From: Certhia americana | Lineage: Eukaryota > Chordata > Aves > Passeriformes > Certhiidae | Reading direction: 5' to 3' | DNA length: 64,000 nucleotides | Assembly (NCBI GenBank): GCA_018697195.1 | Contig: CM031864.1 | Coordinates: forward strand, 21,017,943 to 21,081,942 | Part shown: positions 51,073 through 63,100 of the stretch, piece by piece | How the letters are laid out: every line of letters starts with the position of its first letter | Numbering within the stretch: position 1 is the first letter of the stretch | Translations under genes and position numbers: made by a program | Notes under the pieces: model-generated | The model's input: only the letters and a program-made list of their open reading frames with translations | Databases searched by the model: none | What the model was told of the DNA's origin: nothing

Positions 51073-51521
51073 TGATAGTTAATTTGTCACAGGGTGAAAA
51101 GTAGAAGTTTGGGGTTTTTAGAATGGGGGTTCAGGGGGCAAGATGGAGGAATCTGGGTGTGTCCTGTCCTTCTTCTTGTTCTTCTTGTCCTCCATCTTCT
51201 GCTGTGATGGTGGCTCTTTTTGGTTGGTTTAGAGACAGACTGTCCAACATAGGTGATAGGTATTGGAAAGTTATCATAAATAATGTACACATAGTTTTTA
51301 GTATAAAAGTAAACAACACCCTGAGGGCAGGGGATTGTGCCCTGGACTGACTTGCTGAGAGGATCTCTGCTAGTCAGGGAAAGAATGGAACAGATAAGGA
51401 AAAATAAACATCCTTGGAAAACAGAATCAATGACTCTCAACTTTTTCTTCGACCACAGGGCTGGGAGAAAAGGACTTTCTAAATCTTGGGAATCACCAAA
51501 ATATCAAAAAACTCAAGATCA
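51073..51521 (+). mobile_element. LTR-like retroelement, copy 2 (probable solo LTR)
   Basis: It is collinear with copy 1 at 2644-3091 over the full length, with about 92% identity by eye (roughly 37 differences in about 447 aligned bases). It has the same orientation, the same TG start, the same TATAAAA (near 51303) and AATAAA (near 51405) and a CA at 51520-51521. Copies 1 and 2 also share the 4 bases AGAG before the TG, so the true 5' edge may lie slightly upstream. Flanking DNA outside the element is unrelated between the two, which indicates separate insertions rather than a segmental duplication. No internal retroviral coding is present. The open frame 51087-51440 on the minus strand is antisense to the element and is not a gene. 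Confidence 0.72.
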
Positions 51522-54500
51522 CTATTTCTTTATTTAACTTTTAGCCTCCTCTTCTACTGCTATTTCCAGTTCCTCTGTCCTCAGTACTCATAATTCTCCT
51601 TCTCCCAGCCCATTCCACTCTGCATTTATGCATGTACTATTAGGCAATATTTTAAATACCACACACACACTCTGCACCCACCCACTCTGAAGCTCATCCC
51701 CTTCAACAGGGTCCATCTATATATGCATATGTCACTGTTAAATTGCCCTCCCTTGATTCTGTGACAAATACAGACCTTTCAGCTTTCCACAATAAAAAAG
51801 TTTCCATCAGAATTTATAAAAACATCACAGGCAGGCCCACTTCTGTCACTATCACCAAGTTCCAAGCCACAGTGAAATTAGGCAGCCACAAAGATTTGCA
51901 AGCCAACAAGAACCTTTTCTAGGAAGCTCATAAAGCTGGAATAACACTGCAAGTGAAGCTGCCACTTCTGCCCCAAATGCAATATGAGTGCTTGAAGAAA
52001 ATGTTCCATGTGCACACTAGACACCAGGGCCAGGAATCAGCCTGGCTCTCTGAGAGTTTGTTTCCATACTAGCATTTCCTTTGCTACGGCCCAGGTTTTC
52101 ACTGTGAACACTTTGTGAAACTGTCCATAGCACAGAAACAGGCAATTCACTGGTCTTCTGCAGAGTAACAAACTCTGTCCCTGTGTCTCTGTCTTAGCCT
52201 ATGCAAGCAAACCTTGGAAACATCATTGTTCTCTATTTACAAAAAAAAAAAAAAAAAAAGCTGCCCCATTTGGAGCTTAGCTTTCAGCTGTAAAAAGCAT
52301 CCAACATTAGGTACAACTTAAGAAACTGTTTATTAAGTGAACACCTTGCTCTGAAATATGGAACTTTCTGGTACAGAAGCATGGACCTCCTGTTTCAGAA
52401 GCAGCAGTGTCACTGTAGGGGAGAGCCAAGCAAAGCAGAAAAAAAACCTCACCTGGGCAGCTTTGCACAGCACGTTTTCATAGTCATGCTTCTATTCCAG
52501 ATCCACATCAAAATTCTAGTTGATTTTAAGCAGCATTTTACAACTAAATTGATTTAATAAACAAATAACTTAAGATCATTTATCAAGACCTAAATTGCTA
52601 AAATGTCTTCTACTTACTTTCTGAGAACATTTGATGTAAAGGCTGCCTGAGAAATGAAAAGTGCTGAGCCTCTAATTTGGAAATTTTGTTTCTCTTGGGA
52701 TGATGGCACTACCCTTAATTTCAACTGCTGGCAGTAAACAACTTAAATGTGCAGGCTATTAAAGAAATAATCATTCAGAGTAAGCCTCATGGGTGACAGA
52801 GCCTGTGTTTCCAGGATTCAGTTGAAAACTGAACAGACACAAATATGGAGAAAATGCAACTCAGTGGAAAGAAGAGATGAGCCAGAAATAAAAGCTGGAT
52901 AACAAAACTTAATATTCTGATTTACATGTGTGTGATTTTAACAAGTATGTGTCATGAAACTTGTGAATATCCTATTAGACTCTTGTGTCATGTGGACACA
53001 TTCCTGAACTCAAAAATTGTTCCTAAACGGTTTTTAAGTCCTATTCTTAAAATGTTCTAATATGAAAATGGAAGTGTTCTTTTCACCCACGATCCCAGCT
53101 CTATCTTTTCATCCCTATTTCTTTTATAAAAATCCAAAGAGATTTTGTTAAAAAAAAAATGAAACCGGTTTAGATATGGTAATGATCGAATGCCTTTCAT
53201 CCTGTATGTATGCAGAAATACCAGAAGTCAAACACTTCTAAGCCTTCCCCCCTACTCCCCTGAATACTCCCATAACAATTCTTTAAAACTCTGCTGTGGA
53301 TTTTGAGGCAGACTAATGCAGTGGCTGTTTCATGGCATAGCCTGAGGCTACAAATGCTCCCAGCCCTCAAATGTTATCCTTCAAAGTTTTTAGAAGTTTC
53401 TCAATTCTTTGTTTAGCTATCACATGGAGTCTCAGACACAAGTTTCACACAAGCTAACAGTGAAAATAATTAAAAATTCCTGTTCCTTTACAAATAATTC
53501 AATGCAGAAAATACAACATATATCATATACTGGCTTAATTTCATTGTCAAATCAGAGGTGTGCATTTTGCTCATGGGCATCGAAGGCCAGATTTGCAATG
53601 AGTGTATAAACATCACTTGTCTCCAAGAAAAGATATTCAACACTGATTTATCCCATGTCAGTTTATCATTGTGGAAAAACCAATTAAAACCTCATAGAAG
53701 GGTTCCACCTGATTATGTTTCTGCATTTTCCTTAAATGTTTAGAGAAAAGTAAGGAAAATTAACACAAGTTTCATGAAAGTCAGGAAACAGATACTTTTG
53801 ACATAAGAACTACTTGATATTAAGGGCATACTAGAGTCCACCAGTATTCTAGGAACAGCTCTCTTCCTGTAAAAATATAATTTTACTTGGAGAGAGCAGT
53901 TATTCTCTAAATTCACAGCAAAAATATAGCATGAGAGTTGCAGAAGGAATTAATTATAAGACAAATCAACTATTGACAAGAACAATATTTTTCAAAATAG
54001 ATATATGATTTTCAAAGTTTTCATATTCTAAAAGCATAATTAGCTAACAGGCATTAAATACTTAGATTTAGAAGCATGTTTTGAAAGCAATCTTGGTTTG
54101 TAGCTGGATAACAAAATAAAAAACAGCTGGAAACAGCTAACCAAAAATCTTACATGCAAAATTAAGCAAGCAAAAAGAAAAACCTGCTCATCTTCTACAG
54201 CACACTCTGTTTCTGAGTTATGGGTTGTCATGACACAGGGTGCACTTATTCTGCTGACCTGCACCAACAGAAACTTCAGATATTAAACCTCAATACTGTT
54301 CATGACACAGGTTTGGAGAAGGATCTCTAATACTGCAGATTAATAACTAGTGTTTCTGATAGTGCTTCTACATTTCAATATAAGAGCAGAATGAATCTTG
54401 TAACATGGATCTGTTTCATTATTGCCATTCAGAACTCTGAGAGCAGTAAAGCCCTTAAGAAATGTATCAGTTCTGAGCAGCTACTCTGAAAGGCTACCAA

Positions 54501-55989
54501 CAACAAAGGATAACCAAGATACAGATAAAAATATTGTTTTCCCCTCACTTCAAGGCAATGAGGATAAAATATTTTAAATAGGGTGCATCCTCTTCTCACA
54601 ATAGTGAGAAGAAATACACAAAAGGAGGAAGAAAATGTCTCAGTAAAATCCCTGCTTTGCAGTGTGAATGCAGCCAGTCATGTAAGGGGGCAGTGAGTGC
54701 AGTTAAAGGACAGGCCTGTGCAGAACTGACACCATCACACCCTGCCTGAGACATCCACCCTGGCCTGGAGGAGAACCTCTGCATGGGCACAGCTCTCACC
54801 CAAGGGGATGCTGTGAAGCAGCTGATAAACAAACTAAAGCTCTGCCTCTAGCCTTAGATCTAGGACTGAATGGAGTTCTGGCTGTGAACTTGCCTGTGGA
54901 ATGAGAATTTCCAATTGCCTCTTAACTCTAAAAAAGTTACCATTTTGTGCAAAGTAACCTTCACAACCAAAGTCCTGCCACCAAACCTAAAGACAAAAGA
55001 AATGTGGCTCATTAGGGATATATTGCACCAAGCGAAGCAATAAGATTTTTATCTCAGTTAAGGCAGATTTTTCTTTCATTTATTATGGAGTGATTCAGCT
55101 CGAATTTCCCTGTTTTCCATAGCCTTAGTGTCACTCATTAGTTTCCCGTGGATGTATTCCAGCATAACCAAGATTAGAATCAGGGTCACCTGAACAGATT
55201 ATAACATGTCTTGCACAGGGCTATGGTAGTAACCATGCTGATTCCTTCCAAGTTACTTGAAACACTACATTTGACTCAAATATATGTACACCCAAAACAG
55301 TACTGCTTGCATTTGTAGGATTGGGAAATTAAATTCTTTTTCAAAGACATTCCTTTTGAGCAGAAGTAATGTTTTAGCTTTCACTAATCTCAAACTTTCA
55401 GATGTGATTAAGGAGATCAGCATCAAAACCAAATGAAAAATTGAGCAATTTTACTTCCTTGAGTTTAATAACGCCTTAATTCAAGATAGGATATTTATTT
55501 TCACATAAAGTATTGGCAATTTTTTGGCTTTGAATACCTTCCCTTTTAAAAATGAGGGGAAAAGTGCTCCACTTGTGATTGCTTTGACATTATATTACCC
55601 CAGCACATAGAATAACTCAAGCTCTCCAGACCCAAGCTGACATTTAAAAAACCAAATGATCAAGCCATATTAGTAATTTAGCTCCATTTCTAAATATTTT
55701 GGTACTCTGCTTTCTTCTGTGTTTTTAATTGGACACAAAGACTATGAAACCTGTCCTCATTCTTTTTCTGCTTTACCATTTCAATGAGAATTTTCTCATA
55801 TTTCTAAGTACAGTTGTTCAAAATGCTAAATGATGGAGCCCAGGAATTACACAATAATCATAACACTGATTCAAGAAAAACTAGCGATGAAAGTAAGCAA
55901 TTCTAGTGCTATGGAATGAAAGAAAAAATATGAAAGTATGATCCTAAAGGATCTTTTCTTTTTTTTTTAATCCAGCCTCCCTGGGCCAT
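51522..55989. other. Unique sequence, no gene seen
   Basis: About 4.5 kb without recognisable coding or transposon. A19 lies at 52241-52259. A GC-richer piece at about 54640-54840 gives a minus-strand frame of 78 codons with no identifiable feature. The part around 55020-55210 is flagged as a possible conserved non-coding element. Confidence 0.5.
52241..52259. repeat. poly-A run of 19
   Basis: A19 with no recognised retroposed body upstream. Confidence 0.9.
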
Positions 55990-56233
55990 TAGCACTGGTG
56001 AGGCTACAGCAAGTCCTGTATTCAGTTCTGGGCTCTTCACTACAAGACATGGAGCAAGTCCAGAGAAGGGCAACAGAGCTGGGGAAGGGTCTGGAGCACA
56101 AGTCTGATGAGGAGCAGATGAGGGAGCTGGGGAGCCCAGAGAAAAGAGGCTCAGGGTAGACCTCAGCACTCTCTACAACCACCTGGAGGGAGGGTGTAGC
56201 CAGGTGGGGGTTGGTCTCTTTTAACTAACCAAA
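55990..56233 (+). mobile_element. CR1 LINE fragment, C-terminal pol region, truncated at both ends
   Basis: CACTACAAGACATGGAGCAA near 56038 corresponds to the CR1 HYKKD region. GTCCAGAGAAGGGCAACAGA near 56057 is the ERVQRRAT block, GAAGGGTCTGGAGCACAAGT near 56084 is the KGLEHKS block, and AGAGGCTCAGGGTAGACCTC near 56144 is the KRRLRGDL block. GGAGGGTGTAGCCAGGTGGG near 56187 is the GGCSEVGVGLF region. The copy stops just after this, so unlike most CR1 fragments it lacks the 3' end, which suggests later deletion. It belongs to a different CR1 subfamily from the copy at 21801-22311. Frames are broken; the minus-strand open frames over it (55909-56169 and 55967-56182) are antisense artefacts. Confidence 0.92.
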
Positions 56234-59200
56234 ATGAAAGCTGTGCCTTGATTTGCTGCTGCAGATGCTTTATTTAAAGAAATTTCTCATAGTCTTATTA
56301 CTGTGGCTAAGAAAATAAGAAGCAATCCTTCTGAGAGCCTTTGTCAGGTTTCATGCTCATCACAAGCCAGCTGGTGCTTAAAATTAATTACAATTGGTTA
56401 CCTTAGTAACACTAAATCATGCTTGAAAGTTTCAATATTGTTTATCCTTCCTTATTTCCACAGCAATTTCAGTTGCAATGGTAAAAGATTGAGGACCAAA
56501 GTTCAGCAGAAAAAGCAATCTAAACTGACCCCACCACTGAACCAGCACCCCTTTCTCTCTCTACCTTTCAAAAATGCATTTATAGCTTGTTGCATTCTGT
56601 TTTAAAACATCTGATCTTTGAGTATCTGCCCTTAAAAGGCTGTTCATAAAATGCCTACTGTTCACATCAGATACCTACTGCTCAAGTCATAGATTCTTAG
56701 ATCTCTGCCAAATTGATATTGATTTATGTTCAATTAAAAGCATAAGGTAACTGGGCTAAAAGCAGAGACTGAGAAGCTTGTTTTGTTGTTTTTAAATAGA
56801 GAAGAATAAAGCTCCTTTTATATACATCAGACCACTCTCAGCAGTCCAAATTCCCTCTATACTTAGGATCAAGAAGTGTCAGTAAAACATTAAGTCTTAC
56901 TCAGTTGCCTAAGCTTGAAAATGAGGATTCATTTTGCTGGTAAGATGAGCTTTGTAGTATACAGATTTCACTGCAGGGTGAGGTGTGGAGGGTTGTAAAC
57001 TCGCTATCTAAATGCTAGGGTATATTTTGATAACCCATTCTTTTCTACCTTAGGTTATAAAGATTTTCAAGGTAAAGATCTTACTTGCAATGCAATTGCC
57101 AAATTTGTAACTTAATTTTCTACAGAGCTACTTTGAGACTTTCCTCTTAAGCTCTGTATAGTATAAAACACTAGCAGCTAAGAGTTCTGAACAACACTTC
57201 TTCATATTACTGCAAACTGATGACTTTAGTCAATCCAGTATCTATTTCCCTGCAAAACATGAGCTGATACAGACATATCCCTTACCCAAATTTTATCCTC
57301 TCCACCATGACATTTGCCTCCTTTTCTGAAATACAAGGAAAATGTAGTCTCTTCTTGGGCAAAGAACTATTTTTTTTTCTTTCTACAGCTAAGGCAATCC
57401 TAATATCCTTACCCTGCAAGTGGCTTTCCACAGTTGCTTCTTGCTCGACAGCTTTTGTCACAAGATCTCAGGGATGAGAAATTCCACTAGATTAAAATAA
57501 CCTCTCTCCTTACAGGTCTGAAGGCCAAAACTGGGAAAAGAACTCAGGGTTTCAGCATGTCATGAGTCTTGAGAGCTCAGCCACGTGGCAGGAGAGCACA
57601 TAGGTAACGCTCAAGGTAAGAAGAAAATCAGTGGTTAACTTTTCAATAACAGACCTTTCGATTCTCACTTCTCTGTCTCATTGCCAGTACCTCTTCCACA
57701 CTGCTATCTGCTAAAACATTTGTGGTGAGATGCCTACTGCCTTCTCCTCCTGATCCCAAATCAGACATTCCCCTGCTAATGGGATCCAATACAGGCAGTG
57801 TATGCATTGCTCCTCCAGAAAACTGTGAGAGGATTTCACTGAGTTCCCTTCTTGTAGAGCCTGGAGTGAGGCTATAAAGAGTAAATTGACAACTGCTGTG
57901 CTGAAGAATACCATGACCTCCCTTGGTAAAAATACAGTATATGAATTGATGCAAAATAATGTCTATTCACAAGGTGAAGAATGCAGTGCAATTAACCTCA
58001 CTTTGCACCTGAGGCATGTGTACAGGCAGAGCTCTGGCACCCATGATCACAGCAAGTCAAAGGCATTTCTTGAAAAGTGCTATTTAAAACATACCCCCTC
58101 TTTCACAGCAACAAATAAAAACGTGCTCTTTTCACTTTTCCAGTTGCACAGAGAATTAGCACCACAAAGACACAGGGGTCCTTATTGGTCTAGAACAGCC
58201 CATGAAGCGCATCAAAATTCCTCTTTCTTTTCACACAGTATATAGAAGTTTTTTGTGTTTATAGAAGGTATTTCTTTTGCAACTAATATAACAGGTGAAA
58301 CCAGAATGCTTGACTATGGGAAACTATGCATTGAAGTGAAAGTGTAGAGTAGCTGAGCTGTGACCTCTCCCTGCTCCTAGTGCTGCTCTCACTGGCACAG
58401 CCATAGAGAAAGAAGTAGGCTGATCAGCACAGAGTTGTAAGAACAAACCTGAGATGGTATAGAAAGTCCTCTATCATCCAGCAGGAGGAGGAAGAGGGAA
58501 AGCAAAGCATGTAATCAAATAATACATTCCTCCTGAACAGAAACAAACCCATGGGAGTACCCAGCAGGTGAATTTAGGTGCACCTTTTCTTCAAGTGATC
58601 TATTCAGAGAGCAGCCTGTTACTGCCTCATTAACTCTGCAGATCTGGGGCTGAGATGTACAGCACTGCTTTCCCCTTGGATGCTACTCCATCCCATTGCA
58701 ACATTTTCTCACAATTAATATTAGTTAAGAACTAATCAACAAGAATAAAGATTGAAGAACTGAGTCATTGGAATTCATGTATTATGATACTTCAGGTTTC
58801 ACAAGGAGGACACAATCTGTCAGATCCTGTGGGATTTATTAATTAAGCTCAAATCCAGGCCTTTACCTAAAATTTCTCCAAAGCCTACCTTTTCTCATCT
58901 CATATTGTCCCCATACATCTTTTCATAGCTAAAACACAGCTGTCAAGAGGAATGCATAGTTTTACCCCTACAATACCTGTGCCACTGCAGTGCTTACAAA
59001 TAAAAGTAAATAAACAATGTTTAAATCAGGTCAATTTTTCATACAGCTTTTATGCAATGATAGAATCCATCACCTACATTGTTATTTCAGCCAGAGACAC
59101 TTTAATAGGAGAAACCACCAATCAAGCTGAAGTTTCTACTAAGGGGGAGGACATCTCAAAAAATTTGTCCCTGCTAATGAACTCCAAAAGTGCAGCTTGG

Positions 59201-60791
59201 GCTCAGATCTTCTGTGTGACAGGCTAATATAGCACCTCACTGGTCTACCTGGCTCTCCTTTTTTTGTTCTTAATCTTATGCTGCATGTATGGGTATCTGC
59301 CCTCTGTGTGCACTGCTTATCAGATAATACTAGGTTGCTATAGTGATTGCTTAAAAAAGGGAAAAAAGTGAAAGCTGAATTGTGGAGAACCCTGAGGCTA
59401 AAAGATGGATAAATTACCAATCCTGAAAATGAAACTTAAGTATCATTTTTCCTGAATTCTGCTGGAACTGTTTGTAAGGGAGTATATTGCCCTTCATGAA
59501 ATAAAGGCAATTTGTTTCTTCTATTAAAACTTTCTGATTGGTACCTGCGTTGAAGTGATATTACAAGAAAGGGCTAAAGAGAAGTGGTGAAAAAAATTCT
59601 GTATATTAAATTAGTACTTACCCAAGATTTTTGTTTAGGGATAAAACAGAGCTAAAATTATCTTTATGTAACGCAAAATGATATGAATCACAGGGAAGTT
59701 AAATAAGATGCCTAAGGCTAAAAAGGGTTAATACTTCCTGAAACCTGAACTCAATCATTCTACATTATTGTTTCAGGTAAAGATTTATATATTAAAGTCC
59801 TTAACCAAAATGTGGATGTACAAAGACTCACGCTCTTCCTTAGGTAATGAACATTTATACACTCTTACACAGTTTATAGAAAGAACACAAAATTTAATCA
59901 ACTATCTAATCAAAGTAAGCATTTAAACCTTAAAATGCTTTATTTTAAAGCCTGAATTGTCACACTTTCCTCCAGTGAAGCTGAAGAGCCTGACCTGCAC
60001 TGGAGTCTGGGTGGACACACCAGCTACACAGCACTCCTCCCTCTGCCCCACCACAGCCCAGGGGAAAAGCAAGAGTCTTTCTCTGAGAGAACTTTAGGGA
60101 GAACTGAGAGTCCCACAGCATTCAAAACAAATCAGTAAAACCTCAAAACAGCAAGTCTCTACTCAACAAAAGAGGGGATAGAATCACAAGTTGGGACCCA
60201 AAGTCACTGACATAAAAGGCAGCATCAGCATCCCCTCAGGGAGCCCTGTGGCTTGAAAGAGTTTCCAAGAGTTAAAACAATCACTTGAAAGCTATGACTC
60301 AAACTAGCTGGCTTGCTGCAAGTGCAATAATTAGGATTCTAGTAAAACAAAACACAGAGATAGATATCAGGAGTAGCCCCTATTTATAATATTTTATTAT
60401 TGTTTTAGTCAAACATTCATTGCTACTCTGAACTTTCAGAGATATCTCTAGATCTCTGTGAAATTGGGTTGGTGAATTATTTCAGGAATACAGGCGTATT
60501 TGAAAATAGTTCCATGGACAAATATGGGATACTAATGCCTAACTAAACCTTCATTACTGACCTCATTTCTTTTCAGTTCCTTATACCAGAGGATTTAGCT
60601 GCATGTCACTAGCACCTTCCTCAGTGATCTTCATAGCTCTAATTTTAGTGGATTTAATCATCACACTAAGCTTCCTTTTGCTTTAGAATTTCATCCACTG
60701 GGATATGTCAAAGTTGGAAGAAAGTGATAAACACTCTAGCATCTGAAATTTGTACCAAAAGATCAAAACACTTGTGTGCTTGGAAACTGCT
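56234..60791. other. AT-rich unique sequence, no gene seen
   Basis: About 4.6 kb with no gene, RNA or transposon I can support. The longest open frame (57886-58245 plus, 119 codons) has no recognisable domain, and it overlaps another frame on the opposite strand (57643-57954). Confidence 0.5.
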
Positions 60792-60924
60792 GGGGTTTTT
60801 TTGTTTGTTTGTTTTGGTTTTTTTTTGGTGGGGTTTTTTTGGGGGGGGTTTTTTTGTTTTTTGTTTTTTTGTTTTTTTGTTTGTTTTTTTTTTTTTTTTT
60901 TTTTTTTGTTTTGTTTTTTTTTTG
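60792..60924. repeat. T/G-rich low-complexity tract
   Basis: About 130 bp made almost only of T and G: T blocks of 6 to 26 separated by G, GG, GGGG and an 8-base G run. The phenylalanine-rich open frames through it (60724-61121 plus) and the lysine-rich frame on the other strand (60683-60949) are artefacts of this composition. Confidence 0.93.
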
Positions 60925-62472
60925 GTACTATTTTAGTTCTTATTGGCATGAGATTTAGGGGAGAGTTCCTGCTTTTTGGGAGATGGGAAATTTGCAGTTT
61001 TCACTTCTTCTTTCTGGTTTCTTATTTAATGGAGGGTACTCTGTCTCAAGATACAGAGTCTTTGTCCTGGTCCTTGACTGAAAGAACCAGCTTTAAGATA
61101 ATGCATAAACCTGATAAATAGCCATGACCCCCATGTCTGTAAGGCTCAACCAGCACTGATTTAACCAGGGCATTCATACAAAATTGTGTTCTTAGGGAGA
61201 GTATTCAAATACAAGCACTTTCTCAGGTACTGAGAAAAGCCAATGAAATATCTCCTTTAAATCTCACAGAAAGCCTGCCAACCACTGGGATATTAAAAAA
61301 AAAAAAAATTAAAAAAAAATAATGAAACAAAGGAATTTGTTTATATAATCTGAATAATATTTAATATAATATTCTGAAATTGAATGAAATTAAATAAAAA
61401 AATAATAACCTGAAAAATATTTAGGTAAAGTTTTTGGTAAATGGCACAATTTATTGTCATTCTTTCATTAGCTAATTTCAAAGCTTTAAAAATAAAAAAG
61501 AGACTGTTTAAGTTTACTACTTCATCTGAGTGGAAAAAAAATCAGTCTCTTCATTCTGTGAAGAATGGAAGAGTTAGAAATTTGAAAAGTCAGAAACAGG
61601 ACAGGAGGGAAAGCAAAAGAAAGAAAAGAAACTATTTGGCAGCAAGCAGGAGACTGTGAAGTCTGTTACAATTCCAAGACAAAAACTGCTACATTTTAAG
61701 TAGATGCCTTAAGGTATCTAATGTAATTTGTGGAGAGATACAAGTTTAGAAGCACGTGGGACAGTCACAGAATTCTCTTCCTATAATGAAGTTAACTAAG
61801 GGTATTTAAAACGTAATTTCTTAATCTAAAACTGAATAAAAGACTTAATTTCTCTTATGGGTATTTACACATTTGAGATAAAGTGATTACACAATGGAAA
61901 TTCTAAAGTAATTACTTCCCATACATTTATATTCCAGCCCAGAGATCAAGTACCTGTTGGTTGCCTTTCCTACAGAGAAAGTTTGTGCATTCTCTCCTAG
62001 GGCAGAAATACAATAGGAATCCACAGGGAACATCAATTTCCTTTGCTTTTCTAATGTTTACGACTTCCCTGTAGTATTTATCAAGAAATATACAACTCCC
62101 CATAGTTAGAGCTGTGCAAGCTAACAGTAGGAATTCTTGGTGTTGATGGAGCTATTGATCATCCAAACATTAAAATTATGTCTCCTGTAGTTAAGGCCAA
62201 TAAAACAGAGGTACATTAATCAGGAAATCAATGGGCTTGTCAATAGAAGGGCTAACTTTGACAATGTAATGCAGCAGGCAGACTGACTGGATGGGGGACC
62301 AACTCACAAGTAACCCAGGCAGTGACCTTTTTGTTTGACTTCTGGCTGTGCTGAAGTACTGTAGGAGTAACTGGAATGCACAGAGTGAAAGGAAAGAGGT
62401 AAAGAGTTAGCTGTTTATATTGTTCCATAGGAACAAAATTTATTGCTACAGTGACCTTTAGCTGTTCACTTC

Positions 62473-62595
62473 GAAAAAAAGTAAAAGAAAAAGAAAGAAA
62501 AAGAATAAAGAAAAAGGGGGGAAAGGAAAAAACTACACCACCACAAACTGAAGGAAAATACCACCACCACCACCTGAAAACCAAAAGCAAAACAC
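62473..62595. repeat. Purine-rich tract followed by short (CCA)n
   Basis: An A-rich run with interspersed G, then a G6 run, then CACCACC-type repeats. It produces open frames on both strands (62252-62590 minus, 62451-62678 plus) that are not genes. Confidence 0.85.
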
Positions 62596-63075
62596 AAATC
62601 CAACACCCAAACTCCAGACTTCTAGGACATGCTTTTCAATTTTGCTATGTTAACACCTTCTTCATATGGGCTAACTGAAATTACATGTTCTAATCCCTGA
62701 CCTTAGGAGATGGTAGTGTAACAGAGTCCTGCACTCTGAATACTTATTTCTAATGTTCTCAGCCTGAGTGCTGTGCTGCAAGATATTTTGGGAGAACTTA
62801 GCTTGTTTTTCCCATTTGTTGAAGGACACAAATTTACCGAACAAATATTTGAAATTTTATATGTGAAAACCAGAATTATATATAAGTTAATGGGGAAAGT
62901 TATTCTTCTGAGTTACACTTAAATATTTTACCAAGTATTTGATGAAAAACATGAATTAGACAATAGAAAAGCAGGTAGAAAACAGCAGTTTATTACAGAC
63001 AACCTATAATTAAAAAAAAAAAATATTGCAAAAGCTTCTGTTATTTGAGCTATCTGCATGCAAATGCAACTTTGT

Positions 63076-63100
63076 AAAAAAAAAAAAAAAAAAAAAAAAA
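63076..63100. repeat. poly-A run of 25
   Basis: A25 followed by CAAACAAA. No body of a retroposed sequence is recognised upstream. Confidence 0.9.

Noticed and set aside
51087..51440. 117-codon minus-strand open frame
   Set aside because: Lies antisense inside the LTR-like element; the matching frame in copy 1 is shorter and broken, so it is not a conserved gene.
57886..58245. 119-codon plus-strand open frame
   Set aside because: No motif, no splice context and an overlapping frame on the minus strand.
60724..61121. Phenylalanine-rich membrane-like open frame
   Set aside because: The hydrophobic run is simply the translated T/G-rich low-complexity tract.
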